From the NCBI RefSeq assembly GCF_004786035.1, contig NZ_CP035088.1, positions 3,260,001-3,324,000 of the forward strand: a stretch of DNA of 64,000 nucleotides, written 5' to 3'. The DNA comes from Pseudomonas viciae (GTDB taxonomy: Bacteria; Pseudomonadota; Gammaproteobacteria; Pseudomonadales; Pseudomonadaceae). The position numbers and the translations under genes are program-made. The notes below the pieces were generated by a model that saw only the letters and a program-made list of their open reading frames with translations, did not search any database and was not told the DNA's origin. Within the stretch, counting starts at the first letter, position 1, and each line of letters begins with the position of its first letter. Below are positions 35,791 to 44,372 of the stretch, in pieces.

Positions 35791-36357
35791 ATGACGATCC
35801 TACTAGCAAGTCAGCGGATGCGCCTGTATGACAGTAATGAGCTCGATGACGTGCTGCAGGCAATGGCGCGCAAGGCTGCGACCATGCTGCCGCCGGCTCA
35901 CGCCGCACTGATTGGCATCCAGCGTCGGGGCGAACCTTTGGCCCAACGATTGCGCCAGTACATTGCGCATCATACCTGCCAGCCGGAACTCCCTCTTTAC
36001 CCCCTGCAAGTCAAGCGCTACGCCGACGACCTGCAAGTGCTGCATACCTACACGCAATTGACCGATAACCCGGCCCTGGGCAGGCTGGACCTTGCCAATA
36101 CCACCTTGCTGGTGGTTGATGATGTGCTCTTCGAAGGCCATTCGCTACTGCGTGCTTGCGCGTACTTGGCGCAACTGGGGGCTCGTCGCGTCTACACTGC
36201 CGTACTGGTCGACCGGCATATTTGCCAGCAACCGATCCGGGCCGACATAGTCGGCGTGCATCTGCAAGTCGCCGCCACTGACATCGTCGAATGTAACGTG
36301 CCGCCCTTCGAACAGGTGTTTTGCATTGAGGTGGTACGACACGGTGCCGCCCGCTGA
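35791..36357 (+). CDS. PyrR-like phosphoribosyltransferase
   Basis: This 188-residue protein has a type I phosphoribosyltransferase fold. The PRPP-binding loop is degenerate: LLVVDDVLFEGHSLLRAC has the two aspartates but FEGHS replaces FTGRT. AALIGIQRRGEPLAQRL upstream matches the PyrR-type flexible loop region. The start at 35791 has an AGGAG ribosome site. Its neighbours are a PRPP-synthetase-like gene and, on the other strand, another phosphoribosyltransferase, suggesting nucleobase salvage or ribose-phosphate recycling during stress. A regulatory PyrR role is possible. Confidence 0.75.
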   Translation: MTILLASQRMRLYDSNELDDVLQAMARKAATMLPPAHAALIGIQRRGEPLAQRLRQYIAHHTCQPELPLYPLQVKRYADDLQVLHTYTQLTDNPALGRLDLANTTLLVVDDVLFEGHSLLRACAYLAQLGARRVYTAVLVDRHICQQPIRADIVGVHLQVAATDIVECNVPPFEQVFCIEVVRHGAAR

Positions 36358-36451
36358 CAGTGCAACAGATCCGCGGCAACGCGGTAAAACTCACAGGGAC
36401 ACGTGCCATTGAGCTGAGGTGCGTTTTTCGGCTGCCTCGAAGGAGTCCTGC

Positions 36452-37417
36452 ATGTCTACCCTGCCCCCGCTTCTTTTTGCCCTGCGAGGCAGCGAGTCCT
36501 ATAGTGCCCGGGTTGCGCAATGGCTTGGCTGCGCTTTGGCGCGCCACGAGGAGCGCGACTATGAAGACGGCGAGCATAAATGCCGACCGCTGGATCCGGT
36601 AAACGGCCGCGAGGTCGTGGTGTTCCATGGCTTGTATGGTGACGACCAGCAGAGCGCCAATGACAAGCTGTGTCGCCTGCTGTTTTTCTGCGGTGCCCTC
36701 AAGGATGCCGGTGCGCGCCGGGTGCAGGTGGTGTCACCTTACCTCTGTTACGGGCGCAAGGACCGCCGCAGCCAGCCTCAGGACCCGACCATCACGCGCT
36801 ATGTGGCCGCGTTTTTCGAAGCCAGTGGTGTGGATCAGCTGATCACCCTGGAAGTGCATAATCCGGCCGCGTTCGACAACGCGTTTCGCATGCCTGCGTG
36901 GAATCTGCAGTGCACGGAACTGTTCGCCGGGCATTTCGCCACACTAGTGGGCAACGATGAAGTGGTTGCCGTTTCCCCGGACTCAGGGGGCGTTAAGCGG
37001 GCCGAGTTGTTTCGTCAGGCCTTGGAGCGGCTATTGGGACGTTCGGTCGGCAGTGCGTTGATGGAAAAACATCGTGCCCATGGCTCGTTGACGGGCACCC
37101 TCTTGATAGGCGATGTCTGCGGTAAGACAGCCATCGTGTTCGACGATCTGATCAGCACGGGGGATACGCTCAAACATGCTGGCATAGCCTGCCAGAAGGC
37201 TGGAGCCGGGCGCTTGTTCGCCGCCGCTACACACGGTTTGTTTACTGCTGGCATTCAACTGTTCGACCAGCCAATCTTCGAACACATCGCCATCGCTGAC
37301 ACCGTGCCGCCGTTTCGCCTGCCTCCTGACTGTGTGACACGTCACCTACGGATACTCGACAGCACCGCCCTGGTCGCTTCTTTGCTGGCGGAAAACGGAG
37401 CATTTGATTGCGCCTGA
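36452..37417 (+). CDS. ribose-phosphate pyrophosphokinase (PRPP synthetase) homologue
   Basis: This 321-residue protein resembles PRPP synthetase: YLCYGRKDRRSQPQDPTITRYVAAFF (ATP-binding loop), LITLEVHNPAAFDNAF, VAVSPDSGGVKRAELF, and the PRPP site TAIVFDDLISTGDTLKHA. It would make or use PRPP from ribose-5-phosphate and ATP. The canonical DLH triad reads EVH here, and the flag-loop residues are somewhat altered, so it is probably a divergent, accessory copy; the essential prs should lie elsewhere. The start at 36452 has an AAGGAG ribosome site. It forms an operon-like pair with the PyrR-like gene, which may use its product. Confidence 0.78.
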   Translation: MSTLPPLLFALRGSESYSARVAQWLGCALARHEERDYEDGEHKCRPLDPVNGREVVVFHGLYGDDQQSANDKLCRLLFFCGALKDAGARRVQVVSPYLCYGRKDRRSQPQDPTITRYVAAFFEASGVDQLITLEVHNPAAFDNAFRMPAWNLQCTELFAGHFATLVGNDEVVAVSPDSGGVKRAELFRQALERLLGRSVGSALMEKHRAHGSLTGTLLIGDVCGKTAIVFDDLISTGDTLKHAGIACQKAGAGRLFAAATHGLFTAGIQLFDQPIFEHIAIADTVPPFRLPPDCVTRHLRILDSTALVASLLAENGAFDCA

Positions 37418-37672
37418 GCGGACGCCTCCTGGCCGCGCCCCAGGTGTACGGCGCAGCGCATTGGCCCCTGCCCTGTCAGCCAATCCAACGGACCTCTGGT
37501 GCCTTGTGCGTGACGGGCGCTGGCGCGGACTTCGGATGGCCAACGATACGGCTGTAGATCGCCTGGCCAAGATCCATGGGGGCGGACCTCAAGGGGTTTG
37601 CTTCAAAAAATCGTCCAGCCAAGAGGATTTGCTGTTGATTTAGATAAGGTCAGGGCGCCGGGTACTCGAAGG

Positions 37673-38281
37673 TCATTGTTTCTGGCCCCCAAGTCCCGCC
37701 AAGTAACGTGCGACAGCTACCGCGTCTGCATCAGACAGTGCGTGCTGGGCTGTTTTTTGCAGCACATTGATCTGGTGAATCACGTACTCCGCGTGTTGTC
37801 CCGCCACCCGGGGCACCCGGCCTTCGCCCTCGCCGTCAGTACCGTGGCATGAACTGCATCGGGCGACGCCGGAGTCGGGTATACCTCCGCCGTAGATCAA
37901 TTCACCGCGCGCATCAAACACATCGGTACCAGCCTGCATCGGACGCTGACTGGCAAAATAGTCGGCCAGTTCGGTGATCTGGGCCTCAGTCAAATGGGTG
38001 AAGCCGCGCATGTACTTAGTCCCGGCTTTATCACTACGTACATGGTTTTTAAAGTCCTTCAGTTGCAGTTGAAGGTATTCTTTTTGCTGACCGGCCAACT
38101 TGGGGAACATCGGCGACACGGACTCGCCCGTCAGGCCGTGGCACAAGGAGCAAACCTGATCCGCCATGGCGATACCTGACATGGGCAGCGTTTCTTGCGC
38201 CGTCTCCTCGTTCGTACTGGTACAGCCCACGAGCGCAGTCAGGCAGAGGGCAAGAATACGCTTTGATCGGTATGTTTCCAT
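37673..38281 (-). CDS. dihaem cytochrome c (c4-like), probable lipoprotein
   Basis: This 202-residue protein begins with a signal peptide and lipobox-like ALVGC (cysteine 20), so it is likely attached to the outer or inner membrane facing the periplasm. Two haem-binding CxxCH sites are present (CSLCH near residue 50, CSSCH near residue 142), each in a c-type fold with downstream methionines, as in cytochrome c4/c553 proteins. It could carry electrons to a terminal oxidase under low oxygen. It closes the minus-strand block of the dienelactone-hydrolase-like and phosphoribosyltransferase genes. Confidence 0.82.
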   Translation of the reverse strand: METYRSKRILALCLTALVGCTSTNEETAQETLPMSGIAMADQVCSLCHGLTGESVSPMFPKLAGQQKEYLQLQLKDFKNHVRSDKAGTKYMRGFTHLTEAQITELADYFASQRPMQAGTDVFDARGELIYGGGIPDSGVARCSSCHGTDGEGEGRVPRVAGQHAEYVIHQINVLQKTAQHALSDADAVAVARYLAGLGGQKQ

Positions 38282-38371
38282 GGTCTGTGCCCCTGGCGTT
38301 CAGATGACCAACCACATCGGATCACAACTGGCTGACCAAGGAGGAAGCTTTTCCGTCTGGCCTGAGGGCCG

Positions 38372-39037
38372 TCACGAGGATTCCATGGACAGATGTTCTG
38401 CAAACCAGTCGCCCGCCAGCCTGGCGACCTCCTCAAGGGCTCCGGGCTCTTCAAAAAGATGTGTCGCGCCAGGCACGATATCCAGGCGCTGGACACAGCG
38501 CAGTGCTTGACTGCTCTGGCGATTGAGCCTGACCACCAAGGGGTCCTGTGCGCCGACGATCTGCAATGTGGGCGCCCTTACTTGGGACAGTGCCGGCCCG
38601 GCCAGATCGGTCCGTCCTCCCCGACTGACCACCGCGTACACCGCATCCGCTCGCTCGACCGCCGCCAACAGCGCGGCGGCGGCCCCGGTGCTCGCCCCGA
38701 ACAGGCCGATGCGTAGTGATCGCAATGCTGAGTCATGACCAATCCAGTCGATCACCCTGACCAGTCGCTTGGCAAGCAGGGGGATATTGAAACGTAGCTC
38801 CCCGGTCAGGTTATCCAGACGTTGTTCGGAAACCGTAAGCAGATCAAACAGCAGCGACCCCAAGCCTCGCTCGGCCAACGATTCTGCGACATATCGATTA
38901 CGCGGGCTTGATCGACCGCTGCCGCTACCGTGAACGAAAACCACCAACGCGCTGGCGCCCGGTGGTAGTCGCACATCGGCAGTCAACTCAGCATCATCCA
39001 AGTCCAACTGTCGAGATTGAAGTTCAAACATCACCAT
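38372..39037 (-). CDS. dienelactone-hydrolase-like alpha/beta hydrolase
   Basis: This 221-residue protein has VVFVHGSGSGR (oxyanion hole region), a nucleophile motif GLFGASTGAAAAL and a catalytic-type aspartate and histidine toward the end (VGAQDPLV; GATHLFEEP). It resembles dienelactone hydrolase-like proteins found next to phosphoribosyltransferases in stress islands. It overlaps the upstream phosphoribosyltransferase gene by 14 bases, implying co-translation. The substrate is unknown. Confidence 0.8.
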   Translation of the reverse strand: MVMFELQSRQLDLDDAELTADVRLPPGASALVVFVHGSGSGRSSPRNRYVAESLAERGLGSLLFDLLTVSEQRLDNLTGELRFNIPLLAKRLVRVIDWIGHDSALRSLRIGLFGASTGAAAALLAAVERADAVYAVVSRGGRTDLAGPALSQVRAPTLQIVGAQDPLVVRLNRQSSQALRCVQRLDIVPGATHLFEEPGALEEVARLAGDWFAEHLSMESS

Positions 39038-39728
39038 CCCCTTCAGGGGGAACGCCAGCAGACTCCCGCTGCCAGGCGCGTTGCAGCAATTGAATCACCT
39101 CTTCGTCCGATGTCTGGGTGAAACTCAAGTACCAATAGCCGATCGAGATCATCCACTCGGGCATGATCGGGCAGATCACTTCATCGACTTCGCTGCGCAG
39201 CGCTTCTACCGTTTCAAGTGGCGCAACCGGTACGGCGACAACGATGCGAGCAGGCGCTTGTCTTCTCACCGCGTGTACCGCCGCCATCATCGAGGCCCCT
39301 GTCGCCAGGCCATCGTCGATCAGGATCACCACTTGATCCTTGAGTTGCACCGGTGGGCGGTTTCCCCGATACGCTTGCTCACGACGCAACAACTCTCGGG
39401 TTTCCCGCGCGAGCACCGCATCGAAACTGGCTCGATCAATCGGATGGGACCGCAGTGCGTCTTCATTGAGGATCTGAATGCCGCCACTGGCAATGGCGCC
39501 CATTGCAAATTCCTCATGGGAAGGAACGCCAAGCTTGCGCACCAGCATCAGGTCCAGGCGAACCTGCAAGGCCGTGGCCACTTCATAGGCCACTGGAACG
39601 CCACCACGTGGCAAGGCGAGAACGATAACATCAGCCCGATGTGCATACTTGAGCAATGGCTCAACCAGCCCTCGACCTGCCGCAGCGCGGTCCTGCAAGG
39701 TGGTTTGCAATGAGGGACTCTGTGTCAT
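39024..39728 (-). CDS. phosphoribosyltransferase-family protein
   Basis: This 234-residue protein has the PRPP-binding motif VILIDDGLATGASMMAAV and upstream VLALPRGGVPVAYEVA (flexible loop region), with helices at the C-terminus. Proteins of this kind are common beside dienelactone-hydrolase-like genes and may act on a nucleobase or another substrate, or have no transferase activity. The last 14 bases overlap the hydrolase gene. A perfect Anr/FNR box lies about 131 bases upstream of its start, so it is probably induced at low oxygen. Confidence 0.8.
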   Translation of the reverse strand: MTQSPSLQTTLQDRAAAGRGLVEPLLKYAHRADVIVLALPRGGVPVAYEVATALQVRLDLMLVRKLGVPSHEEFAMGAIASGGIQILNEDALRSHPIDRASFDAVLARETRELLRREQAYRGNRPPVQLKDQVVILIDDGLATGASMMAAVHAVRRQAPARIVVAVPVAPLETVEALRSEVDEVICPIMPEWMISIGYWYLSFTQTSDEEVIQLLQRAWQRESAGVPPEGDGDV

Positions 39729-39858
39729 GAAAGCCTCCCCAGGCGATTCGGCCTGTCGTTTCGTTACCCTTTCTTCACCAGACTGCCGGAATGCCGCAAG
39801 CGCTACCGGGTCGGGCGCCGACGTTGATTCAGCCTGCGCTGTTGCTTACACCTGGGCG

Positions 39859-39872
39859 TTGATTTATATCAA
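39859..39872. promoter_or_regulatory. perfect Anr/FNR box
   Basis: TTGATTTATATCAA matches the full TTGAT-N4-ATCAA consensus. It lies in the 251-base gap upstream of the phosphoribosyltransferase gene on the minus strand and downstream of the extra groEL. Anr is the Pseudomonas FNR homologue and activates genes when oxygen falls. Confidence 0.75.
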
Positions 39873-39979
39873 CTCTGCGCGCAACGCCGTTCAACTCGCA
39901 GGGTGCCTGGACAGCGGCTTATTCAATCCGCGTGGCGCTATGCGTTATTGCTGCGCCGCCATGCCAATCCTTCCAGGTG

Positions 39980-41596
39980 CTATTCGGGAAACGGCGGCTG
40001 GGCAGGTGATTCCTTTTCCGGAATATCGGTCATGGCTGCCTCGGTCAACAACAAGATGCTGGCAACGGAAACGGCATTTTCAAGGGCGATACGCACCACC
40101 TTGGTCGGGTCAATGATGCCGGCTTCGTACATGTCCACATAGTCATTGGAGGACGCATCGAAACCAACGTTGCCGGACTCTGCCAGCATGCGCGCCACCA
40201 CCACGCCGGCGTCCACCGCCGAGTTTTCCGCGATGACCCTGGCCGGCGCCTCCAGCGCCCTGCGCAGAATCTGCAACCCGGTCCTGGTATCGCCCTCATG
40301 TCGGGTCTCCTCGGCCGCGATCACTGCAACCGCCTTGAGCAGCGCCAGCCCCCCGCCTGGGACGATGCCTTCGGCGATTGCCGCTCGGGTCGCGCAGATC
40401 GCGTCGTCCAACGCATCTTTACGGGCCTTCATTTCCGCCTCCGAAGGCGCCCCGACCCGGATCACCGCGACGCCGCCGGACAACCTCGCGAGCCTTTCCT
40501 GAAGCTTTTCGCGGTCGTAATCGCTGCTGGTGTTGTCCATTTGCGCACGGATCTGTTGTGTCCGTGCCTCAATGGCCGCGCGTGTGCCAGCTCCGCCAAT
40601 CAATGCCGTGCTGTCTTTTTGCACCACGACGCGATGGGCCCGCCCTAGCTGGTTCAACTGCACCTGTTCGAGGGTGATTCCCAACTCGTTGGACACCACC
40701 GTAGCACCGGTCAGGACCGCTATGTCCTGGAGCATTTCCCGGCGGCGGTCACCAAAGCCTGGTGCCTTGATCGCCACTGCGCGCAGTACCCCGCGGATCT
40801 GGTTGACGACCATGGTGGACAAGGCCTCACCTTCAATGTCGTCGGCGATCAGCACCAGGGGTTGTCCACTTTTGGCAATGAGCTCCAGCAGCGGGAGCAA
40901 ATCCTTGAGCGCTCCAATCTTATGGTCACAGAGCAGCAAGTAGGCATCATCGAGTTCGACCTGCATCTTCTCGACATCGGTGACGAAATAGGGTGAGACA
41001 TAACCCCGGTCGAACTGCATCCCTTCCATGACCTCCATCACGGTTTCGGTGGTCTTGGACTCCTCGACACTGACAACACCTTCAACCCCGACCTTTTCCA
41101 GCGCATCTGCAACCAGTTGGCCGATGACGGCATCGTTATGCGCCGACAGCGCGGCAACCTGGGCCTTTTCCCTGGGCGTGCTGACCGGGCGCGATCGGGC
41201 TGCGAGATTTTCCACAACTAGCGACAGCCCGCGATCCAAGCCACGCTTGAGGTCGATCGCGCTGGCCCCCGCGACAACGTTGCGAATGCCGTCGGCCAGG
41301 ATGGCATGGGCCAGCACTGTTGAGGTACTGGTCCCATCCCCTACCGCGTCCCCCGTGCGTTCCGCGGCCTGACGCAGCATTTGCGCGCCCAGGTTTTCCC
41401 CGGGGTCTTGCAGGTCAACACGTTTGGCAATCGTCACGCCGTCATTGCAGACCGTTGGATTGCCCCACTTATTCTGGATCAACACTGATTTTGATTTCGG
41501 ACCCAGCGTCACCCGTACGGCATCCGCCAACTGCGTGGCGCCATCCAGGATTTTCTCGCGGGCCGCAGCACGAAATACGATTTTAGTGTGAGCCAT
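39980..41596 (-). CDS. groL: additional GroEL chaperonin without C-terminal GGM tail
   Basis: This 538-residue protein is a clear 60-kDa chaperonin: VTLGPKSKSVLIQ, DGTSTSTVLAHAI (ATP pocket), KAPGFGDRRREML, and ATRAAIAEGIVPGGGLAL. The usual glycine-methionine repeat tail is replaced by EKESPAQPPFPE, and no groES lies beside it, so this is a stand-alone second chaperonin, probably working with the housekeeping GroES. Its upstream region holds two Anr/FNR boxes (41668-41681 and 41759-41772), which suggests expression under low oxygen. Its location among stress genes supports a protective role. Confidence 0.88.
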   Translation of the reverse strand: MAHTKIVFRAAAREKILDGATQLADAVRVTLGPKSKSVLIQNKWGNPTVCNDGVTIAKRVDLQDPGENLGAQMLRQAAERTGDAVGDGTSTSTVLAHAILADGIRNVVAGASAIDLKRGLDRGLSLVVENLAARSRPVSTPREKAQVAALSAHNDAVIGQLVADALEKVGVEGVVSVEESKTTETVMEVMEGMQFDRGYVSPYFVTDVEKMQVELDDAYLLLCDHKIGALKDLLPLLELIAKSGQPLVLIADDIEGEALSTMVVNQIRGVLRAVAIKAPGFGDRRREMLQDIAVLTGATVVSNELGITLEQVQLNQLGRAHRVVVQKDSTALIGGAGTRAAIEARTQQIRAQMDNTSSDYDREKLQERLARLSGGVAVIRVGAPSEAEMKARKDALDDAICATRAAIAEGIVPGGGLALLKAVAVIAAEETRHEGDTRTGLQILRRALEAPARVIAENSAVDAGVVVARMLAESGNVGFDASSNDYVDMYEAGIIDPTKVVRIALENAVSVASILLLTEAAMTDIPEKESPAQPPFPE

Positions 41597-41667
41597 CAGC
41601 GTGTTCTCCTGAGGCGGGCTTTAACAAAGGTGTTTTTTGCAGTTTCTATGAAGTGGCCGGCTCCACG

Positions 41668-41681
41668 TTGACTTTTATCAA
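41668..41681. promoter_or_regulatory. Anr/FNR box upstream of groEL
   Basis: TTGACTTTTATCAA matches TTGAY-N4-ATCAA closely. It lies 72 bases upstream of the groEL start codon on the minus strand. Confidence 0.7.
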
Positions 41682-41758
41682 CAAAGACACGATGCCAACG
41701 TCCTTCGCCAACTGCCCCTTGGCGCCAGGATGACCGACTGCCTGCTGTTGCCCCGAAG

Positions 41759-41772
41759 TTGACAAAAATCAA
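41759..41772. promoter_or_regulatory. Anr/FNR box upstream of zinc-ribbon gene
   Basis: TTGACAAAAATCAA matches TTGAY-N4-ATCAA closely. It lies about 140 bases upstream of the plus-strand gene at 41912 and 162 bases upstream of groEL. Confidence 0.7.
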
Positions 41773-41911
41773 CCCGTGAGACGGGAAACCGAGTCCCAAT
41801 GAACCGGTGTAATCCACGGTCTGTTCACTGGACGAAAATGGTCAGGTATCCCGATCCAAGTCACAGCTGAACGTGGAACCTTTTTTCCATTTCAATGTGC
41901 GGGAGAAACGC

Positions 41912-42409
41912 ATGGACAAGTATCAGGAGAGCCAAAAGAACAAGCTATTCAAGACATCCCCCCATGATCCCTACTGCTTGCAAAGGATCGAAGGTTCAGC
42001 TGTCTGCTCGCAATGTGGCGCGGTGTACCAAGCCGGCAACTGGACCTGGAGTCGCCCTGAAAATACGGTGGTTCATAGTGCGCAAGAGATGACATGCCCG
42101 GCCTGTCGGCGCATCCATGACAATATGCCCGCAGGTACGCTCACGCTATCAGGCAGTTTTTTGCAAAAGCATCGGAATGAAATCATCCACCTGATGGAGC
42201 ACACCGAGGAGAAGGAAAAAACCGATCACGCCTTGGAACGCATCATCAAGCTGACCGACTCGGCCGGTGAGCTGATCGTGACCACTACCGGTATCCACCT
42301 GGCCAGCCGCCTGGGGCATGCACTGGAGAGCGCTTTCAAAGGGACATCCGACTACCGGTACAGCGAAAATGAGTATGGAGTGAGCATCCATTGGACACGT
42401 GACAAATAG
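41912..42409 (+). CDS. BCAM0308-like zinc-ribbon protein
   Basis: This 165-residue protein has two CxxC pairs near the N-terminus (CSQCGAVY and CPACRRIHD) that probably form a zinc ribbon, then a helical-and-strand domain (AGELIVTTTGIHLASRLGHALE, WTR near the end). It resembles a small family represented by BCAM0308 of the Burkholderia cenocepacia low-oxygen-activated (lxa) locus. The start at 41912 has a GGGAG ribosome site. An Anr/FNR box lies upstream. Function is unknown; RNA or ribosome binding has been suggested for related NMD3-like zinc ribbons, but this is unproven. Confidence 0.6.
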   Translation: MDKYQESQKNKLFKTSPHDPYCLQRIEGSAVCSQCGAVYQAGNWTWSRPENTVVHSAQEMTCPACRRIHDNMPAGTLTLSGSFLQKHRNEIIHLMEHTEEKEKTDHALERIIKLTDSAGELIVTTTGIHLASRLGHALESAFKGTSDYRYSENEYGVSIHWTRDK

Positions 42410-42530
42410 ACCCAGGGGCAGTCGCCTCGACACGGAACGTCGAGGCGCGCATCCATGATTCGACCGATCCGAGGCCAGTACTCATCCGTCTGGACGGGGA
42501 TGCCCTGGTGTGCCAAACGTTGGAGTGAGC

Positions 42531-44210
42531 ATGCACTTTTTAGCCTTGGCGGTGGACTTTGACGGGACCATTGCCGAACACGGTAGCGTTTCACCAGAAG
42601 TCTGTGCGTCGCTCACTGCCCTGAAGAACAGCGGCCGCAAGTTATTGCTGGTGACAGGCCGGGAGTTGCAAGCGCTCAAGCATCAGTTTGCGCAACTGGA
42701 GCTGTTTGACCTGGTGGTCGTAGAAAACGGCGCGCTCTTGTACGATCCGAAGACAGACACCGAGGAGCTCATCGCCGATCCGGCTTCTACCGATTTGGTT
42801 GAGCGCCTACGCGAAAAGGGCGTCTCGCCGTTGTCGATAGGCCGCTCGGTTATCGCCACATGGCACCCGTTTGAGAACGCGGTGAGCGCCAGCATTCGCG
42901 AGCTCGGCCTTGAGCTGCAGATGACGTTCAACAAGGATGCGATCATGGTGTTGCCGCCTTGTGTGAACAAAGCGTCGGGCCTTAATGCAGCCTTACGGCG
43001 ACTGGGTATTTGCGCGCTGAATGTGGTGGGCGTGGGCGATGCAGAAAACGACCACGCCTTCCTATCGATCTGCGGTTGTTCTGCGGCAGTGAGTAATGCC
43101 ATCGCATCGATAAAGTCCAGCGCTGACCTGTGCCTCAGTCATGATCATGGCCGAGGGGTCTGCGAACTGGTGGACATGCTGCTGGAGAAAGACGCCGCTC
43201 TGGTTCCGGTCGAACGCATCGGAATCCAGTTGGGCCAGACCACCCATGCACGCAAGGTATGGCTCGCCCCAGAGTCGGTGATGTTGATTGTTGGAAATTC
43301 AGGTTCTGGCAAATCCAGCTACATCACCTGGCTGACAGAACGCATGGTCCAGGCTCATCAGGATTTTTGCATCATTGATCCAGAGGGTGACTACCTGACC
43401 CTGGATGATGCGGTCACAGTGGGGGCCTTGAGCGCTCCTCCGACCACAGAAGAATCGGTGCATCACCTTTTGCAGGCGCAACTCAATGTGGTGGTGAGCG
43501 CCCTTGCCCTCGATCCGGCGGCACGGGTGCGACTGTTTGGCGAATTGCTGCCTTTTATCCAGCACCTACGCAACGCTTCAGGTCGCCCCTACTGGTTGAT
43601 CGTGGACGAGGCTCATTACATGCTCCCCCATTGTGCGGATTGGCCCCCCGGTTTCCTCGGGGACATCGGCGCAATCATCGTTGCCCTCGACTTCGACCAG
43701 GTATGCCCGGCACTTCTCGAGGAGGTTGACGTGCTAGTGACACTCGGCAGCACCGCTCGGGAATTGGTCGAGCAGTTCGCCAAGCGTATACAGCGCCGCA
43801 GTCCCGAGTTCCCGGAGCGCTCACAGAGCCTTGAACATGCCTGCCTCTGGAACCTTCGCGAGGGCGAAGAGGTGGTGCTGCTCGATCAGGTCCAGCCCAT
43901 TCAAAAGCACCATCGCCACAGCGGCAAGTACGTCGCGGGGGATGTCGGTGCATGGCATTCATTCCACTTCCCTGCACTGGGCCAAAGCGCCGCGAACCTG
44001 AATGAGTTTTTGTCCTTGTCCACGCAGCTTGCAGACCCGGCGCTTCGCAGGCACATGGATGCCGGGGACTTTTCCAACTGGTTCCGACAAGTGATCCGGG
44101 ACGATGTGCTTGCTAACAAGACACGTGTGGTTGAAACAGACACAACCCTGACACCCAAGGAGGCGTTGAGCCAGGTCACGTGGCTTGTGCAGTCGCGCTA
44201 TCACCTCTAA
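42531..44210 (+). CDS. HAD-superfamily phosphatase fused to a HerA/DUF87-like ATPase
   Basis: This 559-residue protein has two parts. Residues 1-235 are a Cof-type HAD phosphatase: AVDFDGTIAEHG (nucleophile aspartates), LLVTGRE, and GVGDAENDHAF (acid pair). Residues 245-559 hold a P-loop ATPase: GNSGSGKSSYI (Walker A), IIDPEGDY, and YWLIVDEAHYML (Walker B), as in VirB4/HerA/DUF87 proteins. Such fusions appear in some stress and lxa-like clusters. Role unknown; the HAD part could dephosphorylate a sugar phosphate or nucleotide related to the PRPP genes nearby. The start has a GGAG site; an in-frame ATG 21 bases upstream is weaker. Confidence 0.75.
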   Translation: MHFLALAVDFDGTIAEHGSVSPEVCASLTALKNSGRKLLLVTGRELQALKHQFAQLELFDLVVVENGALLYDPKTDTEELIADPASTDLVERLREKGVSPLSIGRSVIATWHPFENAVSASIRELGLELQMTFNKDAIMVLPPCVNKASGLNAALRRLGICALNVVGVGDAENDHAFLSICGCSAAVSNAIASIKSSADLCLSHDHGRGVCELVDMLLEKDAALVPVERIGIQLGQTTHARKVWLAPESVMLIVGNSGSGKSSYITWLTERMVQAHQDFCIIDPEGDYLTLDDAVTVGALSAPPTTEESVHHLLQAQLNVVVSALALDPAARVRLFGELLPFIQHLRNASGRPYWLIVDEAHYMLPHCADWPPGFLGDIGAIIVALDFDQVCPALLEEVDVLVTLGSTARELVEQFAKRIQRRSPEFPERSQSLEHACLWNLREGEEVVLLDQVQPIQKHHRHSGKYVAGDVGAWHSFHFPALGQSAANLNEFLSLSTQLADPALRRHMDAGDFSNWFRQVIRDDVLANKTRVVETDTTLTPKEALSQVTWLVQSRYHL

Positions 44211-44324
44211 TGCCCCCGCAGCCCCCTTTCCAACTCAGATCCGCGCCATTTCTTATACTTTTTTAGAATTATATAAATAGCTAAAGAAACTAATAAAAGA
44301 CCTTCGGTCACCTATCTTAAAAGC

Positions 44325-44338
44325 TTGAAACCTCTCAA
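44325..44338. promoter_or_regulatory. dyad upstream of the VgrG operon
   Basis: CTTGAAACCTCTCAAG is palindromic in its outer bases and has the TTGA-N6-TCAA spacing of FNR-type boxes, but its inner bases do not fit the consensus. Its regulator is unknown. Confidence 0.3.
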
Positions 44339-44372
44339 GTTCCGGTTGAATAGAGAGGATTACGAGGCCGAT

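Larger units (their letters stand above)
41597..41911. other. divergent promoter region with two Anr/FNR boxes
   Basis: About 315 bases between groEL (minus) and the zinc-ribbon gene (plus). Apart from the two boxes listed separately nothing else was recognised. One box lies nearer each gene, which fits separate control of both. Confidence 0.6.

Noticed and set aside
36011..36628. Antisense reading frame over the PyrR-like gene
   Set aside because: It crosses a coding gene with clear family motifs and has no features of its own; such frames are expected in GC-rich DNA.
37418..37672. Small frame after the PRPP-synthetase homologue (37404-37643)
   Set aside because: It overlaps the end of the upstream gene, has no ribosome site and no recognised similarity; no other gene was visible in this gap.
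44325..44338. Fifth FNR/Anr box ahead of vgrG
   Set aside because: Only the eight-base core fits; about one such core is expected by chance in this window, and no low-oxygen link is known for this operon.
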